Shown here piece by piece: positions 54,568-63,638 of a stretch of DNA of 64,000 bases (the first letter of the stretch is position 1; each line of letters begins with the position of its first letter). The stretch is from assembly GCA_029882355.1 (NCBI GenBank), contig JAOUKV010000020.1, positions 1 to 64,000 of the forward strand, in the 5' to 3' direction. The position numbers and the translations under genes were made by a program. The notes beneath the pieces were generated by a model. The model saw only the letters and a list, made by a program, of their open reading frames with translations, made no database searches and was not told the DNA's origin. This DNA comes from Gammaproteobacteria bacterium. Its GTDB lineage: Bacteria; Pseudomonadota; Gammaproteobacteria; SZUA-229.

Positions 54568-54905
54568 CGATCTTGCTGGCTGTTAGCCCGATGGTCATTG
54601 ATTTGACTATCGGGTTTGATTTACCCGTTCACAATATAAATCTTCTTCTAGATGATACTAGCGGCCTCGGTTAGCAAGTATTGGCTAGATTCTATAACCT
54701 ACCTTCTTCGATGGTAATTTTCACCATCAGCTGCTTTGGCCGCTCCATCACACCAAATACCATGATCAATAGCTCTGACCAGCTATTTAAGAATACAATT
54801 GATAATTAATTTCATTGATTGGACGAGAAAGTATAAAGAATATGTTATATATATCCTGCTACATATTAAATCACTTAAATGCTAAAAAATCATCAAAGGT
54901 ACGTC
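54568..54905 (+). other. intergenic region after the Cys-rich peptide gene
   Basis: After the terminator this region holds no complete gene. On the minus strand a short frame near 54695-54785 reads ELLIMVFGVMERPKQLMVKI and then IEEGRL before a stop; it may be a small relic. An AT-rich stretch near 54790-54870 probably carries the promoter of the binding-protein gene. Confidence 0.4.
54587..54621 (+). terminator. intrinsic terminator after the Cys-rich peptide
   Basis: CCCGATGGTCA (54587-54597) pairs over 11 bases, with one G-U pair, with TGACTATCGGG (54604-54614) around a 6-base loop, followed by TTTGATTT. Confidence 0.8.
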
Positions 54906-55820
54906 ATGTTTAGATATTTCTGTCTTTTTTTCGTCATGATTGCAACCCCTCTTGCAACGGCATCGGATGGTAACCGTCGGGTAATTGCATTTGCGCAGGA
55001 CACGATGGCCAATGACTTCCGTAAAGCACAGGTATTTGAAGTGCGTGATGAAGCCTCAAAATATCCAGGTCTCTCATTTGTCTATTCAGACGGCCAGGGG
55101 CAGACATCATTAATGATTCGACAGATTGAGCAGTTTATAGCGCAGAAAGTTGATTTGCTTGTTATTGGCACAAATGACGAAAATGCAGTTGTTCCTGTTG
55201 TTTCTAAGGCTTACAAATCAGGTATTCCAGTTATTGTTCTCGATAGAGGTATTAAAGGTAACGGTTATACCACTTTTATTAAATCAGACAATGTGAAGAT
55301 TGGCAGACTTGGTGCTGAGTACATTGCAAAAGCATTAAATGGTAAAGGGGTGGTTTTGTTATTTGAAGGTATTCAGGAGGCGGATGTTACCAAGCTGAGA
55401 AGTAAGGGTTTTACTGATGAGATGAGTAAACATAAAGGTATTCAAACCATCAAACGTACCGGTAATTTTTTACGCAAGGACGCTGTTATCGAAATGGAAA
55501 AATTGCTGAAGCAGGGTGTTCATATTGATGCCATTTTCTCAGAAAGTGACAGTATGCTGAGCGGCGTAAGAATGGTATTGAGGCGTTACAATATTGATCC
55601 GGCATCAATGGTGATGGTGGGTGTTGATTATATCAGTGAGGCGCAGCAGGCTATTCGTAATGGTAGTCAGGCAGCTTCTATACTGTTTCCGCTAGGCGGT
55701 ACGGCTACAATTAAGAATGCATTGAAAATTTTTAACGGCGAAACGGTTCCAAAACATATATATAACCCGGTAAAACTGGTGACCAAAAAAAATGTGGAAG
55801 AAGTAGCTCCTATTTTTTAA
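54906..55820 (+). CDS. periplasmic sugar-binding-type (RbsB-like) protein
   Basis: A 304-residue exported protein. Signal peptide ends near PLATASDG. The mature part is a type I periplasmic binding fold of the peripl_BP_4 group: VIAFAQDTMANDFRKAQVFEV, QIEQFIAQKVDLLVIGTND, YKSGIPVIVLDRGI and KRTGNFLRKDAVIEMEKLL. There is no ABC transporter next to it; the following gene encodes a GGDEF-EAL protein. It is therefore probably a ligand sensor for that protein rather than an importer component. ATG 54906 has AGG nearby and gives a cleaner signal than ATG 54879. Confidence 0.88.
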   Translation: MFRYFCLFFVMIATPLATASDGNRRVIAFAQDTMANDFRKAQVFEVRDEASKYPGLSFVYSDGQGQTSLMIRQIEQFIAQKVDLLVIGTNDENAVVPVVSKAYKSGIPVIVLDRGIKGNGYTTFIKSDNVKIGRLGAEYIAKALNGKGVVLLFEGIQEADVTKLRSKGFTDEMSKHKGIQTIKRTGNFLRKDAVIEMEKLLKQGVHIDAIFSESDSMLSGVRMVLRRYNIDPASMVMVGVDYISEAQQAIRNGSQAASILFPLGGTATIKNALKIFNGETVPKHIYNPVKLVTKKNVEEVAPIF

Positions 55821-55851
55821 TAGGCGTGCTTGAAATCTAATCATCAGGACG

Positions 55852-58398
55852 ATGTCAAATGCTCAAATATTGATAAAAAACGTGCAAAGAAAAAGTAGTC
55901 TTAAAACTAAACTTTCTATATTAGTGACTGCTGCAGTCATGCTGGTCGTGACTGTACTGGGTTTCTATTTCGATGAGTTTTTAAAAAACAGTTCTCTTGA
56001 AAATACCCGTATCCGTATGCATCATGGTTTCGAGCGCCTGTCATACAATCTTGAAAATATAGAGCATGAGCTAAATGAAGGAATAGCTTTTGCCCGGTCA
56101 GATGAGAAGTTGATAGCATCAGTCGAGCTGATCAACAATTATCAGGATAAGGAAAATTATAATACCTACCTCATTGATGAGGAGAAAAAGTCAATTGCCA
56201 GCCAGTTATTGAGTCGTGTCAAACTTTCGTTTAATGAAGATATTTCGATCTATGATTTGAATAATGAGCTGGTTGCTTTTGTGACCAAGGCGAAGGGTAC
56301 ATATCGACTTAGTTATGTCTCTTATCAAAATGGCCAGGGACAATTGTATAGCCGGGACGAATATCAGCGTGAATATGTGGTTGCTGATGTTTCGCTACCG
56401 CTGAGCATGTCGCACCAGCATCAGTATTTTCATGAATTAGAAAAATTGGATGAAGCAAGTCTGGTGACGTATCAGTATCTGGCTGATCAAATTATTATTA
56501 AGTCACATCAGAGTGTTTTTGATAGAGATTCAAAACATACAGTCGGACATATCGAGATGTCTCGAAATCTGGATCGAACATATTTCGAACTGTTTTCTGA
56601 AGAGCTGGATCTTGATATGCAGTATTCCTTTGATCCCGTTCTAGAAGAACAGGCTGGAATTTTGAAAAATAGTATCGATGCCCAGCAGCTTAATATTCTT
56701 CAGACCGATCTTAATTACACTTCAGTTTTAAAACAGAGTAGTCAGAATGGTTCTATCTACTACCGAGTTAATCTTGATAAGGTGGTGCTGAATACGCTGC
56801 TGAATGAAAGCCGTGAGCAGTTTTTCATATTTTTGATTCTTGTTCTAATCTCAATTGTTTTTCTGATGCACTATGTTATTAATCGTTGGCTGGACCGACC
56901 ATTGAAACAATTGATGCAACAGATCCATAAAATCGAGTGTCAAAACTATTCTTCATCTAAACCTGTTGATACTGGCGATGAACTTGAAGTTATTTCTGTC
57001 AATATTAATCAACTGGCACTGACTGTACAGGAACGTGAAACCTTACTGGGGATCTCCAGGGATGAGCTGGAATATCTTTCTAATCATGATGTGCTGACAG
57101 ATTTGCCGAACCGCAGAATTTTTTCACAATGTTTACAACATGCACTGGATTTGGCTTCTCGTAATGATGGACGATTAGCTATCTTCTTCCTCGACCTGGA
57201 TCAGTTTAAACTGGTCAATGATACTCTGGGGCATGATATTGGTGATGAATTGCTGATTCAGGTCTCAAAGCGCTTGCTCAAGCATGTACGTGCCGCTGAT
57301 ACGCTGGCTCGAATCGGTGGTGATGAGTTTAATATTCTGATTGAAGATGCACCTGATAAGCATGAGCTGAAAAAACTCGTAGAAAAATATATGTCATTAT
57401 TTAACCAGCCATTTAAATGTTGTGGGCATGATATTAATGTGACTGTGAGTATTGGGATTGCACTATATCCTGGGGACGGTGTAGACAGTGTTAGCCTGGT
57501 AAAACATGCTGATTTAGCCATGTATAACTCAAAGGATCATGGTCGTAACGAATATACGTTTTTCTCAAATGATCTTTCACTGCATGCTCAGAGTCGCGCA
57601 AATCTGATTCATGCCATGGAAAGTGCTATTGAGTCAGGCAATCAATTTGAGTTGTATTACCAGCCTAAAGTTTTAGCTGGCTCTCATAAAATTATTTCTA
57701 TTGAAGCCCTGTTACGTTGGCATAGTCCTGATCTTGGTGAGGTGCTGCCGGATGAATTTATTACTCTTGCGGAAGAAACCGGGCTGATTATTCCTATTGG
57801 TGAATGGGTTTTACAACAGGCCTGTCAGGATTTTGTTCAATTGCAGGAAGAGGGCGTTCAGTTAGAGCATGTCAGTATTAATGTATCAAATGTGCAGATG
57901 AATAAAAGCGATATGCTGACAACAGTTACTGAGACAATTAGCAACTCCGGAATAAATTGCCAACAAATTGAATTAGAGATTACTGAAAGTTATATCGCGA
58001 CCGATGTTGATCAGGCTGTCGAAACGCTGCAAATATTTCATGATATGGGTATAGGTGTCGCGATTGATGACTTTGGTACAGGTTATTCATCGATGCATTA
58101 TTTGCAGAAATTACCGATCTCACGTTTAAAAATTGATAAAAGCTTTGTTGATGATCTACCTGTATCAAAAGATAGTGCAACCATTGTTAGGGCTATTATT
58201 GGTCTGGCAAAAAGTTTTAATCTCGCGATAACTGCTGAAGGAGTTGAAAATAAAGATCAGCTTCTCTTTCTTGAGGATGCTAAGTGTGATGAAATTCAGG
58301 GTTACTACATCTCAAAGCCTCTTTGTCTGAATGATTTCATGGCTTTTTATAACTCAAGTCTGAAAGAAGTTAAATATTCAGGGCTTGATTGTGATTGA
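55852..58398 (+). CDS. GGDEF-EAL membrane signalling protein
   Basis: An 848-residue c-di-GMP enzyme. Membrane helices lie near residues 22-40 and 324-343 and enclose a ~280-residue periplasmic sensor. After a HAMP-like linker comes a GGDEF domain (NHDVLTDLPNRRIFSQCL, then RIGGDEFNILIED, intact) and an EAL domain (SIEALLRWHSPDLGEVLPDEF, DDFGTGYSSMHYL, LKIDKSFV, intact). Both activities are possible, so it may be a synthase, phosphodiesterase or switch. It is co-directional with the binding protein gene after 31 bases and likely senses that protein's ligand. It converges with the NYN gene. Confidence 0.95.
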   Translation: MSNAQILIKNVQRKSSLKTKLSILVTAAVMLVVTVLGFYFDEFLKNSSLENTRIRMHHGFERLSYNLENIEHELNEGIAFARSDEKLIASVELINNYQDKENYNTYLIDEEKKSIASQLLSRVKLSFNEDISIYDLNNELVAFVTKAKGTYRLSYVSYQNGQGQLYSRDEYQREYVVADVSLPLSMSHQHQYFHELEKLDEASLVTYQYLADQIIIKSHQSVFDRDSKHTVGHIEMSRNLDRTYFELFSEELDLDMQYSFDPVLEEQAGILKNSIDAQQLNILQTDLNYTSVLKQSSQNGSIYYRVNLDKVVLNTLLNESREQFFIFLILVLISIVFLMHYVINRWLDRPLKQLMQQIHKIECQNYSSSKPVDTGDELEVISVNINQLALTVQERETLLGISRDELEYLSNHDVLTDLPNRRIFSQCLQHALDLASRNDGRLAIFFLDLDQFKLVNDTLGHDIGDELLIQVSKRLLKHVRAADTLARIGGDEFNILIEDAPDKHELKKLVEKYMSLFNQPFKCCGHDINVTVSIGIALYPGDGVDSVSLVKHADLAMYNSKDHGRNEYTFFSNDLSLHAQSRANLIHAMESAIESGNQFELYYQPKVLAGSHKIISIEALLRWHSPDLGEVLPDEFITLAEETGLIIPIGEWVLQQACQDFVQLQEEGVQLEHVSINVSNVQMNKSDMLTTVTETISNSGINCQQIELEITESYIATDVDQAVETLQIFHDMGIGVAIDDFGTGYSSMHYLQKLPISRLKIDKSFVDDLPVSKDSATIVRAIIGLAKSFNLAITAEGVENKDQLLFLEDAKCDEIQGYYISKPLCLNDFMAFYNSSLKEVKYSGLDCD

Positions 58399-58404
58399 TA
58401 TAGT

Positions 58405-58878
58405 TTAGAGTAATAAGTCCTTTTCAATAGGATGATAAATACTGGCTGCCTCAATTAGTGAGTTAGCGGTAAGTGATGGCACACCATAAACTTCAGCACT
58501 AACAGCGTAATCTTTTCTGATTTTTTCCAGTAACATATCAAAATCACCATCACCCGATAATAAGATGACGGTATCCACGTCTTTGGCTATTTCCATTACA
58601 TCGATAGTAATGCCGACATCCCAGTCGCCTTTGGCGGAACCATCACTGCGTTGAATATAAGGTTTGAGTTTTACTGTGAAGCCAATGTGTTTGAGTGCGT
58701 CCTGAAACTTTAGCTGCTTGTCGTCACCACGGTGAATAGCGTAAGCGATAGCAGAAATAATCTCACCTTCAGCACTTATCTTCTGCCAAAGTTTTCGATA
58801 ATTAAACTGGCGAGCATAGCTGTCACGAGTTGTATAGTAGATGTTTTGTACATCGACAAAAATGGCTATTTTTTTCAC
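58405..58878 (-). CDS. NYN domain (LabA/DUF88) protein
   Basis: A 157-residue PIN-like NYN domain, a putative RNase: VKKIAIFVDVQNIYYTTRD with the first Asp, VGITIDVMEIA and VILLSGDGDFDMLLEKIR. GTG 58878 is chosen since AGGA precedes it and the product starts directly at the family's KKIAIFVD; ATG 58932 would add 18 residues. Only 6 bases separate its stop from the GGDEF-EAL stop. Confidence 0.88.
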   Translation of the reverse strand: MKKIAIFVDVQNIYYTTRDSYARQFNYRKLWQKISAEGEIISAIAYAIHRGDDKQLKFQDALKHIGFTVKLKPYIQRSDGSAKGDWDVGITIDVMEIAKDVDTVILLSGDGDFDMLLEKIRKDYAVSAEVYGVPSLTANSLIEAASIYHPIEKDLLL

Positions 58879-58917
58879 GATGAATCCTGTCTGGTTATAA
58901 AATATTTTACTATAGAC

Positions 58918-58952
58918 AAAAAAAAGGGGCATGAGATAAACCCCGCCCCTTT
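58918..58952 (-). terminator. intrinsic terminator after rhlE
   Basis: Read on the minus strand, AAAGGGGC (58952-58945) pairs with GCCCCTTT (58930-58923) and continues into a run of Ts to 58918. It lies 26 bases after the rhlE stop. Confidence 0.88.
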
Positions 58953-58978
58953 ATATTGTTCGCAGCTAATGATTAGAC

Positions 58979-60292
58979 TTAAGCAGCGCGTGAACTACCG
59001 CGTGATCGGTTACCCGACTGACTCTGATTGCCTGAGCCACCCTGGTAAGAAGAGCGCGGGTTATTCCGGTTAGATGAGGCTCTATTGCCACCGGGTTTTC
59101 TTGAACCCTGCTGGTTGCCACGTCCCCGGTTAATCGGTTCAGCTTTAATGCTTGGATCAGGGGTATAACCTTCAATGATATCTTTGGGAATGTCGCGTTT
59201 AATCAGACGTTCGATATCTTTAAGCAGTTTCAGTTCATCAACACAGACCAATGACATGGCTTCACCTTCATTACCGGCACGACCGGTGCGACCAATACGG
59301 TGAACATAATCTTCAGCAATGTTGGGTAATTCAAAATTAACTACGTGGGGTAGTTGATCAATGTCTATGCCTCGTGCAGCAATGTCGGTGGCTACCAGTA
59401 CACGAACCTTTCCTGATTTAAAATCGGCCAGTGCTTTGGTGCGTGCGCCCTGACTCTTGTTGCCGTGAATGGCTGCAGCAGTTATGCCATCTTTAATCAG
59501 CGATTCAGTCAACTTGTTAGCGCCATGTTTAGTGCGGCTGAAGACCAGCACCTGTTGCCAGTTATTCGAACCAATCAGGAACGAAAGTAGTTCACGTTTT
59601 CGGTTTTTATCGACCGGATGAACTACCTGGGTAACAGTTTCAGTGGCCATATTACGTTGAGCTACTTCAACCAGTGCAGGTGACTTGAGTAGACCGTTCG
59701 ATAATTTTTTAATTTCTTCTGAAAAAGTCGCAGAGAACAATAAGGTCTGTTTGTCTTTTGATAGCAGTGCCAGCACTTTACGGATATCACGAATGAAACC
59801 CATGTCGAGCATACGGTCAGCTTCATCGAGTACCAGAATTTCTACTTTGGAAAGATCAACAGTTCTCTGGCCAACATGATCGAGCAAACGACCGGGAGTA
59901 GCGACCAGAATATCAACGCCATTACGTAGTTTCTGAATTTGTGGATTAATTTTTACACCACCAAAGATCACAGTAGATCTTAAAGGCAGGTGTTTGCCAT
60001 AGAGTTCAACGCTTTCTTCAACTTGTGCAGCCAGCTCACGTGTGGGTGTCAGCACCAGCGCGCGGATAGCACGACGGTTATTGTCAGGTTTGGCTGATTC
60101 CATTAGGCGTTGTAATAACGGCAGGGTGAAGCCGGCAGTTTTGCCTGTGCCTGTTTGCGCGCCACCCATAATGTCTCGTCCTTCGAGGATGAGGGGGATA
60201 GCCTGTAATTGTATGGGGGACGGAGTGGTATAGCCTTTTTCGGATACAGCACGGAGTAATTCGGCTCTAAGACCGAGGGATTCAAATGACAT
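58979..60292 (-). CDS. rhlE: DEAD-box RNA helicase RhlE
   Basis: A 437-residue DEAD-box helicase of the RhlE group. Motifs: Q-motif [13 protein letters not shown], Walker [13 protein letters not shown] in [16 protein letters not shown], and [10 protein letters not shown]. The C-terminal ~60 residues are a Gly/Arg/Asn/Ser-rich tail ([20 protein letters not shown]) that helps RNA binding. ATG 60292 ([13 protein letters not shown]) is the family start; ATG 60331 would add 13 residues. Confidence 0.94.
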   Translation of the reverse strand: MSFESLGLRAELLRAVSEKGYTTPSPIQLQAIPLILEGRDIMGGAQTGTGKTAGFTLPLLQRLMESAKPDNNRRAIRALVLTPTRELAAQVEESVELYGKHLPLRSTVIFGGVKINPQIQKLRNGVDILVATPGRLLDHVGQRTVDLSKVEILVLDEADRMLDMGFIRDIRKVLALLSKDKQTLLFSATFSEEIKKLSNGLLKSPALVEVAQRNMATETVTQVVHPVDKNRKRELLSFLIGSNNWQQVLVFSRTKHGANKLTESLIKDGITAAAIHGNKSQGARTKALADFKSGKVRVLVATDIAARGIDIDQLPHVVNFELPNIAEDYVHRIGRTGRAGNEGEAMSLVCVDELKLLKDIERLIKRDIPKDIIEGYTPDPSIKAEPINRGRGNQQGSRKPGGNRASSNRNNPRSSYQGGSGNQSQSGNRSRGSSRAA

Positions 60293-60491
60293 ATTATGTG
60301 TTTTCTCTTTGGATCGGCCCACCCAATTCATAGGATTTGGGATGGTCTAGGCGGAAACTTGCTTGTTTTTCGAGGTGAATCCGGAAGGATTACATCGGTG
60401 AAAATAGGTGCAGACCAAAGTGCACCAGAAATTGAGGTCGAATTATACCTGAATTATTAGTAAAAATCAGGTTTGTCAGGGATTAACTCGA

Positions 60492-63400
60492 TTAACGTTC
60501 GATGGTGTAAAGAATATCCGCGCCCTGATATTCACCGCTTTCAGCCTTGATTTGCCATTTGTTCGAGATTTTATAACGTAGTGTCAGCGTGTTGAAGGCT
60601 TCGACCAGTCCAACGCCGTAGCTGACGTAAAGTCTGGGTGACAGATAACGACCGACTACCAGCGAAGCCTGATCGCCTTCATCACTGCTTTCCACGCGCA
60701 TTTCATCCAGACCGAAGCGGTCTCCTATGGTCCTTGCCAGATGATCACCACTGGCCAGCCCCATCGCTAGTGCGGCTTTGGCCATCATCGCGCCTTCCTC
60801 ACCTGAGGCATTTTCTATGGGTGCGCCCAGCAGCAGATAAGCGAGCGTGTCGGTCTGGCCCATGGCCGGAGTCGAAAATAGTTCCAGTCGAGGTTGTTTG
60901 AGGCTGCCTCTGACTTTAATACCAGCGGTGATGTTACCGACGTGGCGTACCGCTCGCATATCCAGGCCAGGGTTGGATGGCGAGCCACCAGTGAACAGTA
61001 GCCGTCCGAGTTCAATCTCGAGGCGCTGACCATAAGCTCGATAACGACCTTCAGGGATGCTGATTTCGCCGGTGGCTTTGGTGAGATATCCGGGTTTATC
61101 TTCCAGTAGAACGTTACCACTTAACCGGCCTTCAAAACCAAAACCATAAAAATGTACGCGCTCACCCAGCGCCAGTCGAATTCGGGTATCAAGCAACCAC
61201 TTTTCTTCAGCGATCTTTTCACCGCCAATAATCACCGCGTCTTCTGAGGCGCGCGCTGCCGTGGTGATGTCTTTTGGTTGAAGTTTGGCCTGGGGGATAT
61301 TGATATTACCGCGAACCTTAATCGACCTCTTTTTCTGCTCAATCTGTAAATCTGGTGTGACCACTATACGTGCCTCAGGGATCGCCGCGACTTCAAATTC
61401 ACTGCCCTTGATACTGATTTCTGTGGGCCAGCCGTCGGCACTATTTAAAATGGTTTGCCCCTTGATGGTCAGATCACCATCACCTGAATGGGCGTTGAGC
61501 TGGAAGCCAAATTTGTCTAACCCCTGACTCTGACCATTCAGGACAAGTTTTGTAATGTTCAGGCCGAGTCTGGGTATCCGTAAAGAGCCATTGAGCAGCT
61601 GGACATCACTACTGACCAGGGGCTGAGCTAGCGTTCCGCCAGCGGAGAGATTCAGGGCAATTTCACCTTTAAGATCCTGCACCTCAGGTAGCAGGGCTTC
61701 GATCAAGCCCAGATCATGAACAGATAGATGTGCATCGGCAAGTAAACGCTGTTGCGGGTAGTTTAAAGTGAGTAACTGTGCCCCTGGTAATTCAGCTTTA
61801 AAATCGAAGTGGTCACCGTTACTCATAGCGATTTCTGCACTGCTATTAATGCCCTGTTCATCCATAGCGAAGACCATGGTGCCGCCGCGGTATGACCAAA
61901 GATCGCGTTCACCTTCCAGCAGTGGGTAACTGACCGTACCCGATGGTAGTTCGATCTTGCCTTGCCCCAGAAGTTGGTTGGGTGCAATAAAATGCAGCTC
62001 GGCACTGGTGTTTAGCTGGCCTTCAATTTTCAGGTCTGCTGGCAACCACGGGGAGAACTGCATCAGCGGTATTTCCATAGCATCAAGTTTTGCCTGCCAG
62101 TGTTTGCCCTGTCGTTGTAGTTTTATGCATACTTCGCTGTTTTTGTTCAGCAAACAGATAGGCTCGGCCTGAATAGTATTTTCAGCAACATCGAGGCTAG
62201 CTGGTGCCTTGAGTTGCCAGTGATAAAGCTGTTGATTGCTGAGTTCAACTTTTTCTAAACTTCCGTGCCAGCCCTGTGCATCAGTCTTGCCCTGAAGTTT
62301 AGCCAGGGCGGTGAGCTTTTCAGAAACTGCCCTGATCTCAATCTGTTGTCCAGCAGTGCTGATGTCCAGTGATTGCCACGGGTAGCCTGCAAGCTCCAGC
62401 GTCTGAGCGTTGAGATTTATATCAAGTGACTGCCAGCGGAATAAATCCAGACTCATTTTGGCGTCAAGAGAACCGATGTGATGATTCGACAGCGCCAGTG
62501 CCTGCGCCTTGATGGTCGCCTCAATGATTGGGCTTTCGCTCGATCCGCTAAGCTGGCCATTTGCATGGAACCGTCCCTGGGCCTGGGGGTGAAGTTCAGC
62601 CAGATTGTTGGTGGTAACAGACCAGTCCAGCTTCAGCACCTCAGCCACACGACCTTTTGCGTTGACTCGAGCTTCTCCTGAATGGAAGTCGAGCAGGGTT
62701 ATGTCGATGCCATTATCGCGCCAGTTCAGCCTGCTCTGGAGTGAGACCGGAAAACCGCGTAATTCTCCTGTCAGCTGGGTGATATCGGCATCAGCAAGTA
62801 GTTGGCCATTTTCGAGTCGCCCCGTGATGTTCAGTTTTGCTTGCAGCTGGCCGAACCATTCCGGCCAGAGAATGCCAGGATTGATGTCCTTGGCATTAAC
62901 CACAAGCTGCCAGTTGATCTGGTCGAGCAGATCGTTTACCTCGGCATCGAGGCTCAGTTGCCACGGGCTACGTAACTGCTGTTTCAGATGTGTGGTTTGC
63001 ACATTACCGATCAGTTGACCATTGCCATCAATCGACGCGCCGGAGGGCAGTTTGACCTGCCAGTTCATTGCCAGCTCATGATGGTAGTCGTGTGTCGGCA
63101 GGAGCTCGCCTTTAATGTTCAGGCTGAAATCCTCGGTGCTGATACTGAGTTCTTTAATGTCGACTTTGCTCAACAACGTGCTGGCGTTGAGCCGGATCTG
63201 CTTTAAGTTGATGGTCTGTTCGTTCTGGCTGAAGTGAAAACCATCAATCTGCGCATCTTTGATCACCGTGCGCCAGGGCAGAAAAATCTCGGGCAGAATC
63301 GCAGGCTGGTCGGTTGGCGGCGTGTCCGACAGTACAATGTTGAGCGACCTGATGCGCACGGAGTCGATATCAATATTCGCAGCCAGCAGTGCGCCGGGAT

Positions 63401-63638
63401 GCCAGTCGGCGCTGATATGCTCGGCCTTGATGGTCATCCCGTGCTGCTGAAATTCGACCTCTGCCAGTGTGATCGGGCCGATTAACGTGCCCTGCAGTGA
63501 GCCCAGACTCAGACCGGCGGGCAGGTAGGGTTCGGCTTGTTGATAGACCAGCCGCAGGCCGCTTTCGGTGGTCATTAGCCAGACTAGCAACGCCAGTGGC
63601 AGCAGTAGAACTAGCAACAGTAGACGCAGCCACCTCAT
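60492..63638 (-). CDS. tamB: translocation and assembly module subunit TamB
   Basis: A 1048-residue protein with one N-terminal signal-anchor helix (LLLLVLLLPLALLVWLM), a very long repetitive beta-structure with TamB/AsmA-like groove repeats, and the C-terminal DUF490 domain (GEISIPEGRYRAYGQRLEIELGRLLFTGGSPSNPGLDMRAVR, then SYGVGLVEAFNTLTLRYKISNKWQIKAESG). It is somewhat shorter than E. coli TamB (about 1260). It spans the periplasm and works with TamA in outer-membrane protein or lipid transport. The ATG overlaps the tamA stop. Confidence 0.93.
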   Translation of the reverse strand: MRWLRLLLLVLLLPLALLVWLMTTESGLRLVYQQAEPYLPAGLSLGSLQGTLIGPITLAEVEFQQHGMTIKAEHISADWHPGALLAANIDIDSVRIRSLNIVLSDTPPTDQPAILPEIFLPWRTVIKDAQIDGFHFSQNEQTINLKQIRLNASTLLSKVDIKELSISTEDFSLNIKGELLPTHDYHHELAMNWQVKLPSGASIDGNGQLIGNVQTTHLKQQLRSPWQLSLDAEVNDLLDQINWQLVVNAKDINPGILWPEWFGQLQAKLNITGRLENGQLLADADITQLTGELRGFPVSLQSRLNWRDNGIDITLLDFHSGEARVNAKGRVAEVLKLDWSVTTNNLAELHPQAQGRFHANGQLSGSSESPIIEATIKAQALALSNHHIGSLDAKMSLDLFRWQSLDINLNAQTLELAGYPWQSLDISTAGQQIEIRAVSEKLTALAKLQGKTDAQGWHGSLEKVELSNQQLYHWQLKAPASLDVAENTIQAEPICLLNKNSEVCIKLQRQGKHWQAKLDAMEIPLMQFSPWLPADLKIEGQLNTSAELHFIAPNQLLGQGKIELPSGTVSYPLLEGERDLWSYRGGTMVFAMDEQGINSSAEIAMSNGDHFDFKAELPGAQLLTLNYPQQRLLADAHLSVHDLGLIEALLPEVQDLKGEIALNLSAGGTLAQPLVSSDVQLLNGSLRIPRLGLNITKLVLNGQSQGLDKFGFQLNAHSGDGDLTIKGQTILNSADGWPTEISIKGSEFEVAAIPEARIVVTPDLQIEQKKRSIKVRGNINIPQAKLQPKDITTAARASEDAVIIGGEKIAEEKWLLDTRIRLALGERVHFYGFGFEGRLSGNVLLEDKPGYLTKATGEISIPEGRYRAYGQRLEIELGRLLFTGGSPSNPGLDMRAVRHVGNITAGIKVRGSLKQPRLELFSTPAMGQTDTLAYLLLGAPIENASGEEGAMMAKAALAMGLASGDHLARTIGDRFGLDEMRVESSDEGDQASLVVGRYLSPRLYVSYGVGLVEAFNTLTLRYKISNKWQIKAESGEYQGADILYTIER

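Noticed and set aside
54389-54598. 69-residue reverse-strand open frame
   Set aside because: It is antisense to the CCGSCGG peptide gene, which has its own promoter, ribosome site and terminator.
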